The translations under genes and the position numbers were made by a program. A DNA stretch of 64,000 bases from Diadema setosum (taxonomy: Eukaryota > Echinodermata > Echinoidea > Diadematoida > Diadematidae): assembly GCF_964275005.1 (NCBI RefSeq), contig NC_092689.1, forward strand, positions 9,381,200 through 9,445,199, read 5' to 3'. Shown in pieces: positions 19,694 through 28,861 of the stretch. Below the pieces are notes generated by a model. That model was not told the DNA's origin and searched no databases. It was given only the letters and a program-made list of their open reading frames with translations. Every line of letters begins with the position of its first letter. The first letter of the stretch is position 1.

Positions 19694-22600
19694 TCAAAAA
19701 CCCAATCGTTTTGGGGCCATCCTCTGCCTTGGAGGGTTTCGACGTGGTGCCGGGATAGGCATTCGCCTAGGCGCTGGGGTGGGGATATTCGGTTCGGATT
19801 CTTGGTCAGGGGGTATCGTTTCCAATTCGGCGTCTGGTGACGTCGGAATATCCTCTCTGATCTCTTCCTCTGTCTCATCCTTCTCGCCGGGAAGGTAGCT
19901 TGTTTCTACTTCCGGCTCTTCGATCCAGGATTCTAACGGTTCCCCTTGATACGGCTTCAACCGGTCTGAGTGAACAACTACCATTTTGCCATTGGGTTTC
20001 ATTTGAAGTCTGTACACGACGTCGGAGAGCTTATGTGTCACGAGATATGGCCCTTTCCATCTTCGCTGTAGTTTCGGAGACAATCCCTTTGTCTTTGCGG
20101 GGTTGAAGTACCACACGAATTTCCCTACTTGTAAGCCATCCTTTTCTGCTGTCTTGTCATATGTCCGTTTCTGGTGTCTAGCTGCTTTAGCTAAATTCAC
20201 TCTAGCTCTTTGATGTGCTGTTCTCATCTTCTTTCTCAGCTCGTACGCATAGTCCGACTTCATTTCGGGGTCAATTTCTTCGTCTACTCTGGTCGCTTCC
20301 GTAGTAAGATCAATGGGGAGATGTACCTCACGACCTAACATCAACATATTTGGTGACTCTCCTGTTGATTCCTGGGGTGAGGATCGATAGCCAAATACGG
20401 CCAGGGGAACTTGTTCGTCCCAGTCACGCTGCTTTCTGGTCGGGTCGATCATCATGGACACCATTGATACGAGTGTACGGTTAAACCTTTCTATGAACCC
20501 GTCAGATTTCGGGTTGTAGGGCGTTGTGCGAGTTTTGTCGATTCCCAGGATAGAGCACATCTCTGCAAACACTTGAGATTCGAAATTTCGTCCTTGGTCT
20601 GAGTGCAATACCTGCGGCACTCCGAATCTGCATACAAATTCATGGACAAATTTCTCAGCCACTGTCTTAGCCGTTTGATCCGGGATGGGATATACCTCTA
20701 CCCATTTTGTGAAGTAGTCCCCTACAACTAGCAGATATTTGTTGCCTCTCTCTGTTTCTGGAAAGGGACCAACGACGTCCAAGGCAACACGTTCCATGGG
20801 CATCCCGACTGATCGTTGTTGTAGAGGTGCGCATCTTGTTCTGACAGGAGACTTCTTGCTGGCACACGTGTTGCACATACGAATGATTGATCTTACGTCT
20901 GCATCCATTTTTGGCCAGTGATACCTCAGGCGAACTTTTGCGATTGTTTTCTTAGACCCCAAGTGCCCTCCTGTATGACCGGCATGCAGTTCTGCCACTA
21001 CTTGCTTCCGGTACTTCTCTGGAAGAATAACCTTCCACTGTACGACATCTCCACTGTCGGATTCCCAACGTCGATGGAGGACGCCTCGTATCATTCCCAA
21101 TTGGTCCCACATACGCCAGTACGACTTTGCGATGTTCGATTGCGATTCGACATTGGACCAGTCTGGCCGGATACCCTCCTTTTCTTTACACTCGACTACC
21201 CATCTGATCGTGTCGTCAGCAAGTTGTGCTTCTCTGAAATCAGAGAGTGTGATGGAGGGCTCCACGTGGACTGCCTTTACCTGCTGGTGGAATTCTGAGT
21301 TTGGTACCGGGCTCTCCCTATGTTTTGTGTTTGGCTGAGGACAATCTCCTTTGATGTTATCGCACTGTGTACAATCCCTGCACGGTCGCCTGGAAAGACT
21401 GTCAGCGTTCGCATGTGACCTCCCCGCACGATGCACAATGTCAAGGTCATACTCCGAGATGACTTGGAGCCATCTAGCCATCTGGCCTTGGACATCTCGG
21501 AAGTTCAGAAGCCAGGTGAGAGCTCCATGGTCCGTCCTGATTGTCGTCCGTTGGCCATAAACATACGGCCGGAACTGTTTCAGGAAGACAACGACAGCCA
21601 GTAATTCCTTGCGGGTTGTACAATAGTTCTTCTCGGCTTTGTTAAGGGCCCTGCTAGCATAGGAAATGACTCTTTCCTTCCCATCGATCACCTGCGAAAG
21701 CACGGCTCCTATGCCCTCGTTACTAGCGTCAGTGTCTAAGATGTACTCACAGTCAGGAATTGGGTACGCCAAAATTGGCGCCTCTTGTAATCGTGCTTTC
21801 AACTCTGTGAAAGCAGCCTCGCAAGCTTCGGTCCATGTAAATGGTTGACCTTTCTCGGTCAGTCTGTGTAGAGGGCGAGCGATGTTGGAGAATCCTGCGA
21901 TGAATCGGCGGTAATATGACGCAAGCCCCAAAAAACTTTGAACTTCCTTCACAGTAGTGGGGGTTGGCCATTCTTTAACCGCTCTGACCTTCTCTGGGTC
22001 CGTGGCTATTCCTTGGGCTGAAACGATGTGACCTAGGTAAAGGACACTTTCCTTGAACAAGTGACACTTTTTTGCCTTGAGTTTTAGACCGGACTCTCTC
22101 AAGCGCTGGAAGACTGTCGCCAAACGATGTAGTTCCTCTTCGACGGTCTTGGCATATACGATGATATCGTCCAAATAGACCAAGAGAAGATCCCAGTGTA
22201 GCCCGGACAAGACACGCTCCATCAACCTTTCGAAAGTGGAGGGCGCATTCGCAAGGCCAAAGGGCATTACGTTCCAACAATACAGACCTCCTCTCACAAC
22301 GAATGCCGACTTTTTCTTCGCGTCATCGTCAAGCTCGACCTGCCAGTAGCCCGAGGCAAGATCGAGGGTTGAAAACCATTTCGATCCTCCAAGGGCATCC
22401 AACGAATCGTCTATTCTTGGAATGGGATATGCATCTTTGATCGTGATCTTGTTTAGACGCCGGTAGTCAATGCAAAACCTTTTCGTGCCATCCTTCTTAT
22501 TCACCAATACAACATTGGAAGCCCACGGGCTATCAGAAGGCTCGATCATGCCAGTGTCTAGCAATTGTTTGATTTGACGATCGATTTCATCTTGTTCCTT

Positions 22601-23572
22601 TGGAGGAAATCTTCTGGGGCGTTCCTTGAGAGGTGGGTGATCCCCTGTGTTAATTCCATGTCGCACTCTGTTCGTGCGCCCGATGTCTACGTCAGATTCT
22701 GCAAACACATCCTGATATTCACATAGGAGTTTTGCGATATCTTTGTGGTGTGTTCCTTCGATTCCTTGTTTGGCCCGTTCGTAGAGGTCTCTTAGATGAT
22801 CAGGCACCTCTTCAATCATTCCGGCATCTGTAGGTTGTGTCTGTTTCTCTTCAACATCAGTAACAGGAGTGACGAATCCAGCAAGGGTACCCCGCTTAAC
22901 AACGCATTCTTTGTTACTTGGGTTGTAGACTCGGATAGGCAGGGTCGTATCTTCGGCCTCAACTAGTACACGTGCCACTAATATTCCTTTCCGAGCTAGT
23001 TCATTGTGCGCAGGCTCAATCAGACCAAGGCCTGTCCTGACCTTGCTAGATCTCACGTGACCTGAAATTAGTGCCTCGTGTCCAGCAGGTATTCTGGTAG
23101 TTTCCCCAACTACTACCCTTGCACAGAACGATGTTCCTTGTCCGTTGGTGCATCTGATTCTCTCGCCCTTCAGGTTCAATTCCTTGGACTTCAAATCTAA
23201 ACTTGCCTGGTTTTGTAGGAGGAAGTCCATACCGAGTATTCCATCGATTTGGCCAGTGTTACCGAAAACAACTTGCAATGACGAGATACAAGCCCCTATT
23301 CGAAGTTCGATCCAACCACTTCCTAGTGTTGAAAGCTCACTACCATCTGCGTTCCTAACTCCTGAGATGTTGGTATTCAAATGTGGCCTTTTTACTCTAG
23401 GAATACGGTGATACAGCGTGGACGACAATATCGTGTCGGTAGCACCAGTGTCTACCAGTAGCATTGTCTTGATACCCCGTACTTCCACTTCAACGAAAAG
23501 GCCACTGCGAGCCACGTCGGGTCGTGTTCGAACAGTTGGTTGTATCTCTGGTACTGTTGACAACTCATTCAT
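19694..23572 (-). CDS. pol: Gypsy pol polyprotein: protease, reverse transcriptase, RNase H, integrase
   Basis: A 1292-codon frame without internal stops. The retropepsin D-T-G-A-T-D starts at residue 41 and its G-M-D-F-L block is at about 114. Reverse transcriptase has F-C-I-D-Y-R-R-L-N at 366, P-F-G-L-A-N-A-P at 437, and the catalytic Y-L-D-D at 466-469. RNase H starts with D-T-D-A-S at 613. Integrase has an H-H-C-C zinc site (H866, H870, C900, C903) and a D-D-E triad (D932, D992, E1028), followed by a G-P-Y/F-like module and a Pro-rich tail. No chromodomain was seen. The ATG at 23572 follows the gag stop by 23 bases, but the pol frame is open upstream and overlaps the end of gag in the -1 frame. 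A -1 ribosomal frameshift is therefore the likelier mode of expression. The mature enzymes copy the element RNA in cytoplasmic particles and insert the DNA into chromosomes. Confidence 0.95.
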   Translation of the reverse strand: MNELSTVPEIQPTVRTRPDVARSGLFVEVEVRGIKTMLLVDTGATDTILSSTLYHRIPRVKRPHLNTNISGVRNADGSELSTLGSGWIELRIGACISSLQVVFGNTGQIDGILGMDFLLQNQASLDLKSKELNLKGERIRCTNGQGTSFCARVVVGETTRIPAGHEALISGHVRSSKVRTGLGLIEPAHNELARKGILVARVLVEAEDTTLPIRVYNPSNKECVVKRGTLAGFVTPVTDVEEKQTQPTDAGMIEEVPDHLRDLYERAKQGIEGTHHKDIAKLLCEYQDVFAESDVDIGRTNRVRHGINTGDHPPLKERPRRFPPKEQDEIDRQIKQLLDTGMIEPSDSPWASNVVLVNKKDGTKRFCIDYRRLNKITIKDAYPIPRIDDSLDALGGSKWFSTLDLASGYWQVELDDDAKKKSAFVVRGGLYCWNVMPFGLANAPSTFERLMERVLSGLHWDLLLVYLDDIIVYAKTVEEELHRLATVFQRLRESGLKLKAKKCHLFKESVLYLGHIVSAQGIATDPEKVRAVKEWPTPTTVKEVQSFLGLASYYRRFIAGFSNIARPLHRLTEKGQPFTWTEACEAAFTELKARLQEAPILAYPIPDCEYILDTDASNEGIGAVLSQVIDGKERVISYASRALNKAEKNYCTTRKELLAVVVFLKQFRPYVYGQRTTIRTDHGALTWLLNFRDVQGQMARWLQVISEYDLDIVHRAGRSHANADSLSRRPCRDCTQCDNIKGDCPQPNTKHRESPVPNSEFHQQVKAVHVEPSITLSDFREAQLADDTIRWVVECKEKEGIRPDWSNVESQSNIAKSYWRMWDQLGMIRGVLHRRWESDSGDVVQWKVILPEKYRKQVVAELHAGHTGGHLGSKKTIAKVRLRYHWPKMDADVRSIIRMCNTCASKKSPVRTRCAPLQQRSVGMPMERVALDVVGPFPETERGNKYLLVVGDYFTKWVEVYPIPDQTAKTVAEKFVHEFVCRFGVPQVLHSDQGRNFESQVFAEMCSILGIDKTRTTPYNPKSDGFIERFNRTLVSMVSMMIDPTRKQRDWDEQVPLAVFGYRSSPQESTGESPNMLMLGREVHLPIDLTTEATRVDEEIDPEMKSDYAYELRKKMRTAHQRARVNLAKAARHQKRTYDKTAEKDGLQVGKFVWYFNPAKTKGLSPKLQRRWKGPYLVTHKLSDVVYRLQMKPNGKMVVVHSDRLKPYQGEPLESWIEEPEVETSYLPGEKDETEEEIREDIPTSPDAELETIPPDQESEPNIPTPAPRRMPIPAPRRNPPRQRMAPKRLGF

Positions 23573-23595
23573 TGTGTCACGGTATTTGTTGGCCC

Positions 23596-24903
23596 CTAAT
23601 TCTGATCCAGCCTCCTCTCGGGCCTCTGAGTCGGCTGATCCTCGTTTCCCGAATTTTTGACCTGTTCTTCCTTCAACTTGTTTCCTGTCTTTTGCGGGCA
23701 GTCTCGTTGGAAATGCCCTTTCTCATGGCACTTAAAGCACCTCCGATCTGTTCCTGGTGTGCTCCATCCCGGCTGTCCTGTCCACCCCCTGTTTGCTTGT
23801 GGTTTGGACTCTAGTCTTTCTCTGATCCACTTCAGTTCCTGTCTCAGCTCGTCTATCTCCGTCAATGAGTTCCTTTCCAGGACTCTGGATTGTTTATATC
23901 TCCTTCCAGTCCTTTGTTCCTCCAATCTGTAGAAATTGTCGGTCGCCAGTGCAGCCTGAATGGCTTCGTCCAGCGAAGTAGGCTTGGAACGGAAGACTCC
24001 CTCTCTGACAGACTGATCCTCGATTGCTTCCGTAAAGTGGGTTCTCGCAAGACGATCCTGTGCTTCCTCCGGTAATTCAGGATAGGCGAGCATGGACAAT
24101 TCTCTTACCGCTTGGCCCAACTCCTGAATTGTCTCTCTTGGCCCTTGACGGCGGTATCGGAGTTCAAGTAGATAGTTCTCGGCTAGCTGTCCGGGACCGA
24201 AACGCTTTTCTAGAAGGCCCACCAGTTCGTGATATGAAAAGCCTGATGTTTCACTTATCTTCCCGCCGAGGGTTTTCAGGGCAGGCCCCCTAAGGCTGGC
24301 AACCAAGAATACTTTCGCCTGGGCATCATCCCAAGCATTTGCCATTCGACATGCTTCAAAATGGCCGATATATTCATTCCAAGGAGTTTTCCCATCGAAC
24401 CTGTCCGGAATGATATTAGGTTTTGAAGGTGTTGTGTGTGCGAAGTGTGGTTCGTCAAGTTTTCTTTCTTGTGCAACTACTCTTGTCGCATCAGAAACCT
24501 GTCTTTCCATGTGGTGAGGTTTGTCTGCTTGACGTGGTTGCGGTCGTCTGCTATGTGTCGGCATCCTTAAACCTGTCGATGTCTTTTCCCAACCGCGAGA
24601 AGAAACGGGAGGTCCTCGGTGCTGTTCAAACATCGGAGAGATAGGTCTCTCGTCCGCTAGGGCACCGTCGTCAAATATGCTCGCAGTAGGTGTCCGTTCT
24701 CGTTCACGTACCCTCGGAAATTCGACGGTTGATTGCTCCATTTCCAATCGTTCCAGCTTTTCACGTAGGAGACGATTTTGTTCCAGCAGCAGTTGATTCT
24801 TATCTCGAGAGTGTTGCAATTCTACATCACCTCGCTGGACTTCTGCTGCCAGCATGTCAAGTTCTTCTTGAGGATCTAGAGCTGAATTTTCCGCCATTGT
24901 CAA
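23596..24903 (-). CDS. gag: Gypsy gag: capsid/nucleocapsid protein
   Basis: A 435-codon frame. Residues about 13-60 are Leu/Glu/Arg-rich with heptad spacing, suggesting a coiled coil. The middle has a Ty3/gypsy capsid-like region (P-D-R-F-D-G-K-T-P-W-N-E-Y-I, then F-L-V-A-S-L-R-G-P-A, then Y-R-R-Q-G-P-R-E-T-I-Q). Near the C-terminus there is one CCHC zinc knuckle, C389-x2-C392-x4-H397-x4-C402, for RNA packaging. The product forms the virus-like particle. The stop lies 23 bases before the pol ATG, in a different frame. The start follows the leader minisatellite by about 170 bases. It is intact. Confidence 0.9.
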   Translation of the reverse strand: MTMAENSALDPQEELDMLAAEVQRGDVELQHSRDKNQLLLEQNRLLREKLERLEMEQSTVEFPRVRERERTPTASIFDDGALADERPISPMFEQHRGPPVSSRGWEKTSTGLRMPTHSRRPQPRQADKPHHMERQVSDATRVVAQERKLDEPHFAHTTPSKPNIIPDRFDGKTPWNEYIGHFEACRMANAWDDAQAKVFLVASLRGPALKTLGGKISETSGFSYHELVGLLEKRFGPGQLAENYLLELRYRRQGPRETIQELGQAVRELSMLAYPELPEEAQDRLARTHFTEAIEDQSVREGVFRSKPTSLDEAIQAALATDNFYRLEEQRTGRRYKQSRVLERNSLTEIDELRQELKWIRERLESKPQANRGWTGQPGWSTPGTDRRCFKCHEKGHFQRDCPQKTGNKLKEEQVKNSGNEDQPTQRPERRLDQN

Positions 24904-25114
24904 CGGCTTTGCTTTTCTTGCTCTAGAAGTACAACCGCCTGCAAAAAATGTAGTGAAGCAACCTGACGAAACTGGAATGAAACTGGAATGCTCGTATACA
25001 AGCGATGAGATGATGACACCTGAAGACGATGGAGTACCAAAGGCACCTGTGAGCCTAAGGGTGCCCTGTAGGTAGAGTTAACTCCTGCCCTGGACGTCTA
25101 TGGATGAATTTATA

Positions 25115-25415
25115 GCGCCCGAAGGTGACGTGTAGGCACAGCTGTAGCGCCTGCAGGTGACATGTAGATGAAGTGGCGCCTGCAGGTGACGTGTTGGTGA
25201 AGGTGTAGCGCCTGCAGGTGGCGTGTACAGGTGAAGAGGCGCCTGCAGGTGACGTGTAGGTAAATAGGCGCCTGCAGGTGATGTGTAGGTGAAGAGGCGC
25301 CTGCAGGTGTTGTGTAGGTGAAGAGGCGCCTGCAGGTGGTGTGTAGGTGAAGAGGCGCCTGCAGGTGGTGAGTAGGTGAAGAGGCGTCTAATGCAACGTA
25401 GAGGTGAAGACACCT
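25115..25415 (-). repeat. 29-bp minisatellite in the gypsy 5' leader
   Basis: Eight units share G-C-G-C-C-T-G-C-A-G-G-T-G, starting at 25147, 25176, 25208, 25239, 25268, 25297, 25326 and 25355 (spacing mostly 29, occasionally 31-32). Degenerate units lie at 25115 and 25384. Each unit holds the palindrome CCTGCAGG overlapping CAGGTG, an E-box core. It lies between the primer site and gag. Confidence 0.9.
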
Positions 25416-25599
25416 TTGCCTACTACGTAGGTGACTAGGCTTTACGGCGACTTGTAGTTAACGCAATAGATTGCACACGTCGGTGACAGCGCCTTTAGGC
25501 GTCGTGTAAATGAAGTGAATAACGAAATTTGAGTAAGATCGGAAAATCTTGCAAACGATATGAACTAATACAATCAAAATCCCTCAATATGCCTGACAG

Positions 25600-25619
25600 A
25601 TCCCACCGCTGCCACCAAA
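25600..25619 (-). promoter_or_regulatory. Primer-binding site matching the 3' end of tRNA-Leu
   Basis: Next to the 5' LTR, the - strand reads T-T followed by T-G-G-T-G-G-C-A-G-C-G-G-T-G-G-G-A-T. This is complementary to a tRNA ending A-T-C-C-C-A-C-C-G-C-T-G-C-C-A-C-C-A, as in metazoan tRNA-Leu(AAG). It primes minus-strand synthesis. Confidence 0.8.
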
Positions 25620-26044
25620 TGTAACACAACCGGGACCGTTGTGATCGAGGTCGGGACTCTCCTGTCTTGGCATACTTGAAGAACTCAACTCCCTCTCATA
25701 CATCACCGCATTCGTACGTAAAATATATCACAAATAAACACACCGGTGATTGAATTGTATATGTCACAAGCACTTTACTTGCCTTTATTTTCGGAGAGGG
25801 GCGAATAACACATCGGAAAGTATCTCGCGGGGTGGCCCTCGGCCCTTCGCAATCTCACCAACTGCTTGTATACGGACGACCCAAACACTGTCCTTACCCG
25901 GCCGTGGCTAGAACGCAACTGCCATTTGTCAGTTGCCGTACAGACTCTTATTCATACCGCGTGCTGTAAACGCACGCCCCGTCCGTACCTATATTCTCTA
26001 AGAGAACGTGCGTACACGCACTATCATGACACCACTTTGTTACA
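25620..26044 (-). repeat. 5' LTR of the gypsy element
   Basis: 425 bases, reading the same as the 3' LTR. It supplies the element promoter; an AATAAA lies at 25789-25784 in element orientation. Confidence 0.95.
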
Positions 26045-26510
26045 CTATCTATCATATATTCTTTACTTTTAGTCGAATAGATAGATAATAATTCTCAATA
26101 GCAGTCGCAATTTCATCAATAAAATCTAATATTTTCGTATATAAGTGGGTTTTTTTTCTTTTTTGTCGAAATTCGAATGGCTGAATAATATGCATTTTGG
26201 AGAAAGATGTGTTTAAATAGTTTTTTTTATGATATTTCAGAAGACACAGATAAAATGGATACTGGTCTACAATTTGATAAAATGCTCATCTCTCCTTTTT
26301 TACATAGATGTACAACTTCGGCTACTGTTAAATTACGTGGAGATTATAGCCTTTTCTATGAAAAAAAAATATTTTACACAATGTGGTGACATAGTGATGA
26401 TATTAACTTCTCTACATTCAAAGGAGCAATGTCATCAAATCCAGGACTCTTATCTGTTTTTAATTCACGCACAATCTTAACTATTTCGTCTATATGAATT
26501 GGCTGCAAGA
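26045..26510 (-). pseudogene. Decayed LINE reverse transcriptase, upstream half
   Basis: Read on the - strand from about 26510: a D-E-I-V-K-I-V-R-E-L-K segment then T-D-K-S-P-G-F-D-D-I, next a K-K-G-E-M-S-I-L-S-N-C-R-P-V-S block near 26310, and I-L-D-F-I-D-E-I-A-T-A-I-E-N near 26110. These are fingers-side reverse-transcriptase motifs of a CR1/L2-type LINE, broken by frameshifts and stops. The next motif of the domain is found on the other side of the gypsy element at 16950, so this is one old LINE split by a later insertion. An ATAGATAGATA motif lies between the LINE sequence and the LTR. Confidence 0.65.
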
Positions 26511-26931
26511 AAAAAGAATGCGCGAATGGTATATGTGGCCAAAAAAAAAAATGGTCAAAATTTGAGTCAAATTTTGGTAAACTGTGTGCAAGTTTGGAGC
26601 TTAGATAACAAAGAAATAGTGAGTGTATCAACAACGGTTTGAAGGTCATATATAACTTTGCATCGTGCTTAACTTCCAGGTTTGCTCATACAATATATCC
26701 TAGTTCTCTTCGATACCACATGGATACAGAGTGTATCAATTGCCAGCATATCCACATAGTTACGTACATACTCAAACATATGACAATAGTAGGCCCTACT
26801 CCCTTTTACGATAATGAATTGCACAGTTTACCATATTTCTATAGTTGATATAAACTGATACTTTAATTTTCTAATAAATTAACGATCGGTTTCTTAAAGA
26901 AACGCATATTTATTTCCTTATTTGATCTCAG
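26511..26931. other. Intergenic sequence upstream of P450 copy B exon 7
   Basis: AT-rich, with no exon recognised. Exons 1 to 6 of copy B are absent here and also from all the non-transposon sequence between copies A and B. Confidence 0.4.
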
Positions 26932-28179
26932 ATGATTAAGCAAAAGCTGAAGGAGTCTCTTAAACGTCCTGAGGACGACGTCTTCAATGATGGTGTCGTG
27001 GGAAAGCGGAAGAAGCGGAAGCGGAAGCTTTCTTGGATCTCCTTATCCAGATGCACAGAGAGGACCCCAGCTTCACTCTGGCAGACATCCAGGAAGAAGT
27101 GGATACCTTCATGTTCGCGATAGGATTCAACAAGAACACTTTTTAATGATATATCTTAACTTGATGTATAATGTAAAGTCAACAGATGAGAGGACAATGA
27201 AGCATGAGCCGTCACTTGACAAGAGGGTTGTTACACCTTGTATGATAAACGTACTTCATGATATGGATGCTTTGTGAACGTCGCAAGTGATGTGAATAAT
27301 TATTTCATTTTCCTTCCTTTAGTTTAGTATACACTGCTCAAACCCCACGTCTTATTCATCATGTGAAATCAAAAGAAAAAAAAAATTGTTGTTGTTGAAG
27401 ATGCTGCTCTTCTTAACTCCAAAGCACCACGCTTTTTCAAGGTATATTCACAAATAACTCAAGATAGATAACAGAAAGTATCAGGAAAATGCTGCTGTTT
27501 TTGCCATCCTCTAAAATCTAGTTTGTTTGTTTTTGTAATTATTATTCATCCCATTTCACTACTTGTGTAAGTCTTGTATTCTATTTAAATTAGTGTGCCA
27601 GCCTTCTGAATCAGACAGGCCTGAAAATCTTTGATGATTTCAAAAGGTGCATTTCTATTGTTTCAAATCCTTAAGATAAAATTTATTGTGGGTTTTTTTT
27701 AAATGATTATAGCAAAATCTATATCTAAGATCCGTAAAGATTCTGCAAATAAAAGTTAAGAGGCACAGAAATTATTCTAACTTAATAAAACAATGATCTT
27801 AATTGAATTCTGAATTTAAAACACAGATTCGATTTCACAGTGACAACAGCATATTTCACTAAAATAGAGCCTGGATTCATTTCAAAGCTTTTACTATGAT
27901 TTTCATCGCAAATAATTTTGTACCATCAGTTTACAATCTAAATCGGATGCAGGGTCACGACACAACTGCTGCTGCTATTTCTTGGTGCATTCAGCTAATT
28001 GGTCTATATCCAGACGTACAGGTTCGTCTCCATGAAGAGATCGACGAAGTTCTAGGTATGACGCACATGATTCTGTTACAGTTACCGTAACTACATAGGG
28101 AACACCTTGGCACCTTTATTGGTACACAACATCCCTACAGAGTTGTATTCCCGGAATCATCGGTTTTGTTATATATAGA

Positions 28180-28818
28180 GTATGTTCCACAAAAAATTAC
28201 AACGGGGCTCTCCGCAATGATATCTTTAAAAATAGTGAATCAATCTAAATACAAATTCAGGGTATGAAACTATAACTCATTGCCCACATCTTACAGAAAA
28301 CCCCATTCGATTTACTTCAGTGGTCAAAGAGAAATGAGGAATTTTGTAGAGGATGTCGGGAATCTCTTCTGTCCAAATTCTGTCTATTATTCACACACAA
28401 GAGCATTGAATTGCTAAAATTGGAAGAATCAGACTCATGACATGCTTTACAACAATCCACATTTCTCTTTGAGATATAACATTTTAGCTCTATTTTGCAG
28501 AAATCCCCATTCGATTTGGTTAAGCGGTCACAGAGAAATGTGGATTGTTGTAAAGCATGTCATGAATCGGATTCTTCCGAGTTTAGCATTTCGATGATCT
28601 TGTGTGTGAATAATAGACAGAACTTGGACAGAAGAGATTCCCGACATCCTCTACAAAATTCAGTATTTCTCTTTGACCACTGAAGCAAATCCAGTGGGTT
28701 TTCTGTAAGATGTGGGCAATGAGTTATAGTTTCATGCCCTGAATTTGTATTTAGATTGAGTCACTATTTTTAAAGATATCATTGCGGAGGGCTCCGTTGT
28801 AATTTTTATTGGGACATA

Positions 28819-28820
<2 letters not shown>
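28180..28820. mobile_element. 640-bp foldback element in copy B, between exons 8 and 9
   Basis: The left arm (about 28180-28472) and right arm (about 28524-28820) are near-complementary along their whole length. The outer ends are G-T-A-T-G-T-T-C-C-A-C-A-A-A and the complement of G-T-A-T-G-T-C-C-C-A-A-T-A-A-A. The loop is only about 50 bases. It is flanked by TA-rich sequence. Non-coding; its transcript would form a very long hairpin. Confidence 0.8.

Positions 28821-28860
<40 letters not shown>
28820..28860. repeat. (TA)n microsatellite beside the foldback
   Basis: About 20 TA units directly next to the right end of the foldback element. Confidence 0.9.

Positions 28861-28861
<1 letters not shown>

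Larger units (their letters stand above)
17144..26044 (-). mobile_element. Full-length Ty3/gypsy LTR retrotransposon with an extra zinc-finger ORF
   Basis: The 8901-bp element is read on the - strand in the order 5' LTR (25620-26044), tRNA-Leu-type primer site, leader with a 29-bp minisatellite, gag, pol (protease, reverse transcriptase, RNase H, integrase), a third ORF with two C2H2 fingers, a non-coding stretch, polypurine tract and 3' LTR (17144-17568). Protease-RT-RH-integrase order defines Ty3/gypsy (Metaviridae). Both LTRs are 425 bases and no difference was found by eye. All three ORFs lack stops, so the insertion looks recent and possibly competent. The flanks (GATAT and CTATC) do not form a clear target duplication. 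The element interrupts an older LINE. Confidence 0.95.

Noticed and set aside
18597-24293. Many + strand ORFs of 60-170 residues across the gypsy element
   Set aside because: They are antisense shadows of gag, pol and ORF3.
25078-25413. Repetitive Pro/Ala/Thr-rich ORF on the - strand
   Set aside because: It is only the translation of the 29-bp leader minisatellite; no start context or homology supports a protein.
25115-25415. CRISPR-like array of regularly spaced repeats
   Set aside because: Units are contiguous 29-mers, not repeats separated by unique spacers, and the context is an animal LTR retrotransposon.
17144-26044. Endogenous retrovirus with env
   Set aside because: The third ORF has zinc fingers and no signal peptide or membrane segment, so there is no support for an envelope gene.
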